A stretch of DNA of 6,669 nt. It comes from Desulfobacterales bacterium (GTDB lineage Bacteria > Desulfobacterota > Desulfobacteria > Desulfobacterales > Desulfosalsimonadaceae). How positions within the stretch are numbered: position 1 is the first letter of the stretch; each line of letters begins with the position of its first letter. Position numbers and translations under genes: made by a program. Of the stretch, positions 5,981 through 6,669 are shown in pieces. The DNA lies in contig SKZX01000035.1 of NCBI GenBank assembly GCA_007127175.1, forward strand, positions 1 to 6,669, given 5' to 3'. Below the pieces are notes generated by a model. It worked only from the letters and a program-made list of their open reading frames with translations. It searched no databases and was not told where the DNA came from.

Positions 5981-6669
5981 TTATTTTTGTATGATCAGCT
6001 CATAACCCGTCGGTGTCAGCCTGGCCGGAGTCGTCATGTTGTCGATGTTTCCCGGCATTCCGGACAACGGATACCACAGGGCCATTGCAATCGACAGGAT
6101 GGTGATGCCCAGAATCGCTCTGAAAAAGAATACCTTGAATGCCTCCCATTGGGTAAAATAACCGAACCCATAAGCAATGAGGGTGGGTGGGCAGCCGATC
6201 ACGAACAGCACGAATGTCGTCGCCAGGGGAACGGACATGGCAATCGGCGTGACAGGGGTTCCTGCCATGTCCGCCATGGGCACCATGACCGGCACCAGAA
6301 GAGAGGTCGCCGCGGCGTTTGCCATGAAGCTGGTGATAATGGCGCTCAGCCACGAGGCCCCGCCTGCGACAACCGGCCATGGGGCACCCACGAAGATGGG
6401 GAATATTTTTGACGCGATCCATGCGCCGGCACCCGTATCCAGCATGGCGATGCCAAGGGAAAAGCCGGCGCCAAACACCATGATCGGGTTCCATGGGTAT
6501 TCATCGAGGCATTTTTTCCAGCTGACCACGTTGAAGAGGATGCAGAGCACCACGAACATGCCGCCGATTGCCGAAACGTGGATTTTAGTCAGGTCGGTGA
6601 AAAACCACAATAAAAAGGTTATGCCCAGAAGCCACCCGAGGACCTTTTCATTTCTGGTCATGGGCGACA
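5981..6669 (-). CDS. Second DASS/SLC13-family anion permease, C-terminal half only
   Basis: The frame is open to the window edge. The ATG at 6659-6661 is probably internal, since family members have about 450-600 residues and only repeat 2 is seen here. Numbered from that methionine, the visible part has 'WNPIMVFGAGFSLGIAMLDTGAGAWIA' character at about 57-82, the re-entrant hairpin region SWLSAIITSFMANAAAT (103-119), 'VIGCPPTLIAYGFGYFT' (154-170) and a last span at about 181-199, ending GYELIIQK. The usual SNT signature is A114-N115-A116 and the GTPPN signature is GCPPT, so this copy is also divergent. It differs from the complete permease at 989-2848 in these motifs and in length of the tail. 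It is therefore a separate paralogue and not a recent duplicate. Substrate is unknown. The gene ends just before a probable terminator. Confidence 0.88.
   Translation of the reverse strand, partial: SPMTRNEKVLGWLLGITFLLWFFTDLTKIHVSAIGGMFVVLCILFNVVSWKKCLDEYPWNPIMVFGAGFSLGIAMLDTGAGAWIASKIFPIFVGAPWPVVAGGASWLSAIITSFMANAAATSLLVPVMVPMADMAGTPVTPIAMSVPLATTFVLFVIGCPPTLIAYGFGYFTQWEAFKVFFFRAILGITILSIAMALWYPLSGMPGNIDNMTTPARLTPTGYELIIQK

Noticed and set aside
5981..6661. Reading the right-hand permease as a complete 226-residue gene starting at the ATG at 6661
   Set aside because: The frame stays open upstream to the window edge, the protein corresponds only to the second half of the DASS fold, and no ribosome binding site is visible in the 8 nt available.

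Overview
All seven supported genes lie on the minus strand. The base composition is moderately GC-rich. Gene content suggests a Desulfobacterota (deltaproteobacterial, Desulfobacterales-like) chromosome: divergent SLC13/DASS anion transporters, a dCache histidine kinase paired with a stand-alone receiver, and an 'LDVKMPG...MLTGHG' receiver style that is frequent there. This assignment is an inference from gene style and no taxonomic marker is present. No tRNA, rRNA, CRISPR array, transposase or phage gene was seen.

Layout in the direction of transcription (right to left). The window opens inside an anion permease of the DASS/SLC13 family, of which only the C-terminal half is present (6669-5981). 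A 519-nt non-coding stretch follows (5980-5462). It holds a compound hairpin just after the permease, a perfect 19-bp inverted repeat, a cluster of TGTCA/TGACA half-sites and a sigma-54-like promoter. Next is a two-gene signalling unit, a receiver-only response regulator (5461-4970) overlapping by ATGA a membrane histidine kinase with a dCache-type sensor (4973-3252). After 136 nt comes a 44-codon single-span membrane protein (3115-2981) that is easily missed. After another 132 nt comes a full-length DASS permease (2848-989), then after 18 nt a five-span Yip1-like membrane protein (970-440). After 90 nt comes a second response regulator (349-1), cut by the window edge.

Working model (inference): the kinase senses an extracytoplasmic solute, perhaps the transported anion. 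It passes phosphate to one or both receiver proteins, neither of which shows a DNA-binding domain in the part visible here. The 44-residue protein, the large permease and the Yip1-like protein form a transport module controlled by this system. The most unusual points are that the complete permease lacks canonical SNT signatures at both expected substrate/sodium-site positions (SDH and ADG instead), carries an approximately 125-residue hydrophilic insert after its first membrane span, and is preceded by a tiny conserved-looking membrane protein. In dissimilatory sulfate reducers DASS proteins are candidate sulfate or dicarboxylate importers, and the sequence alone does not settle the substrate.
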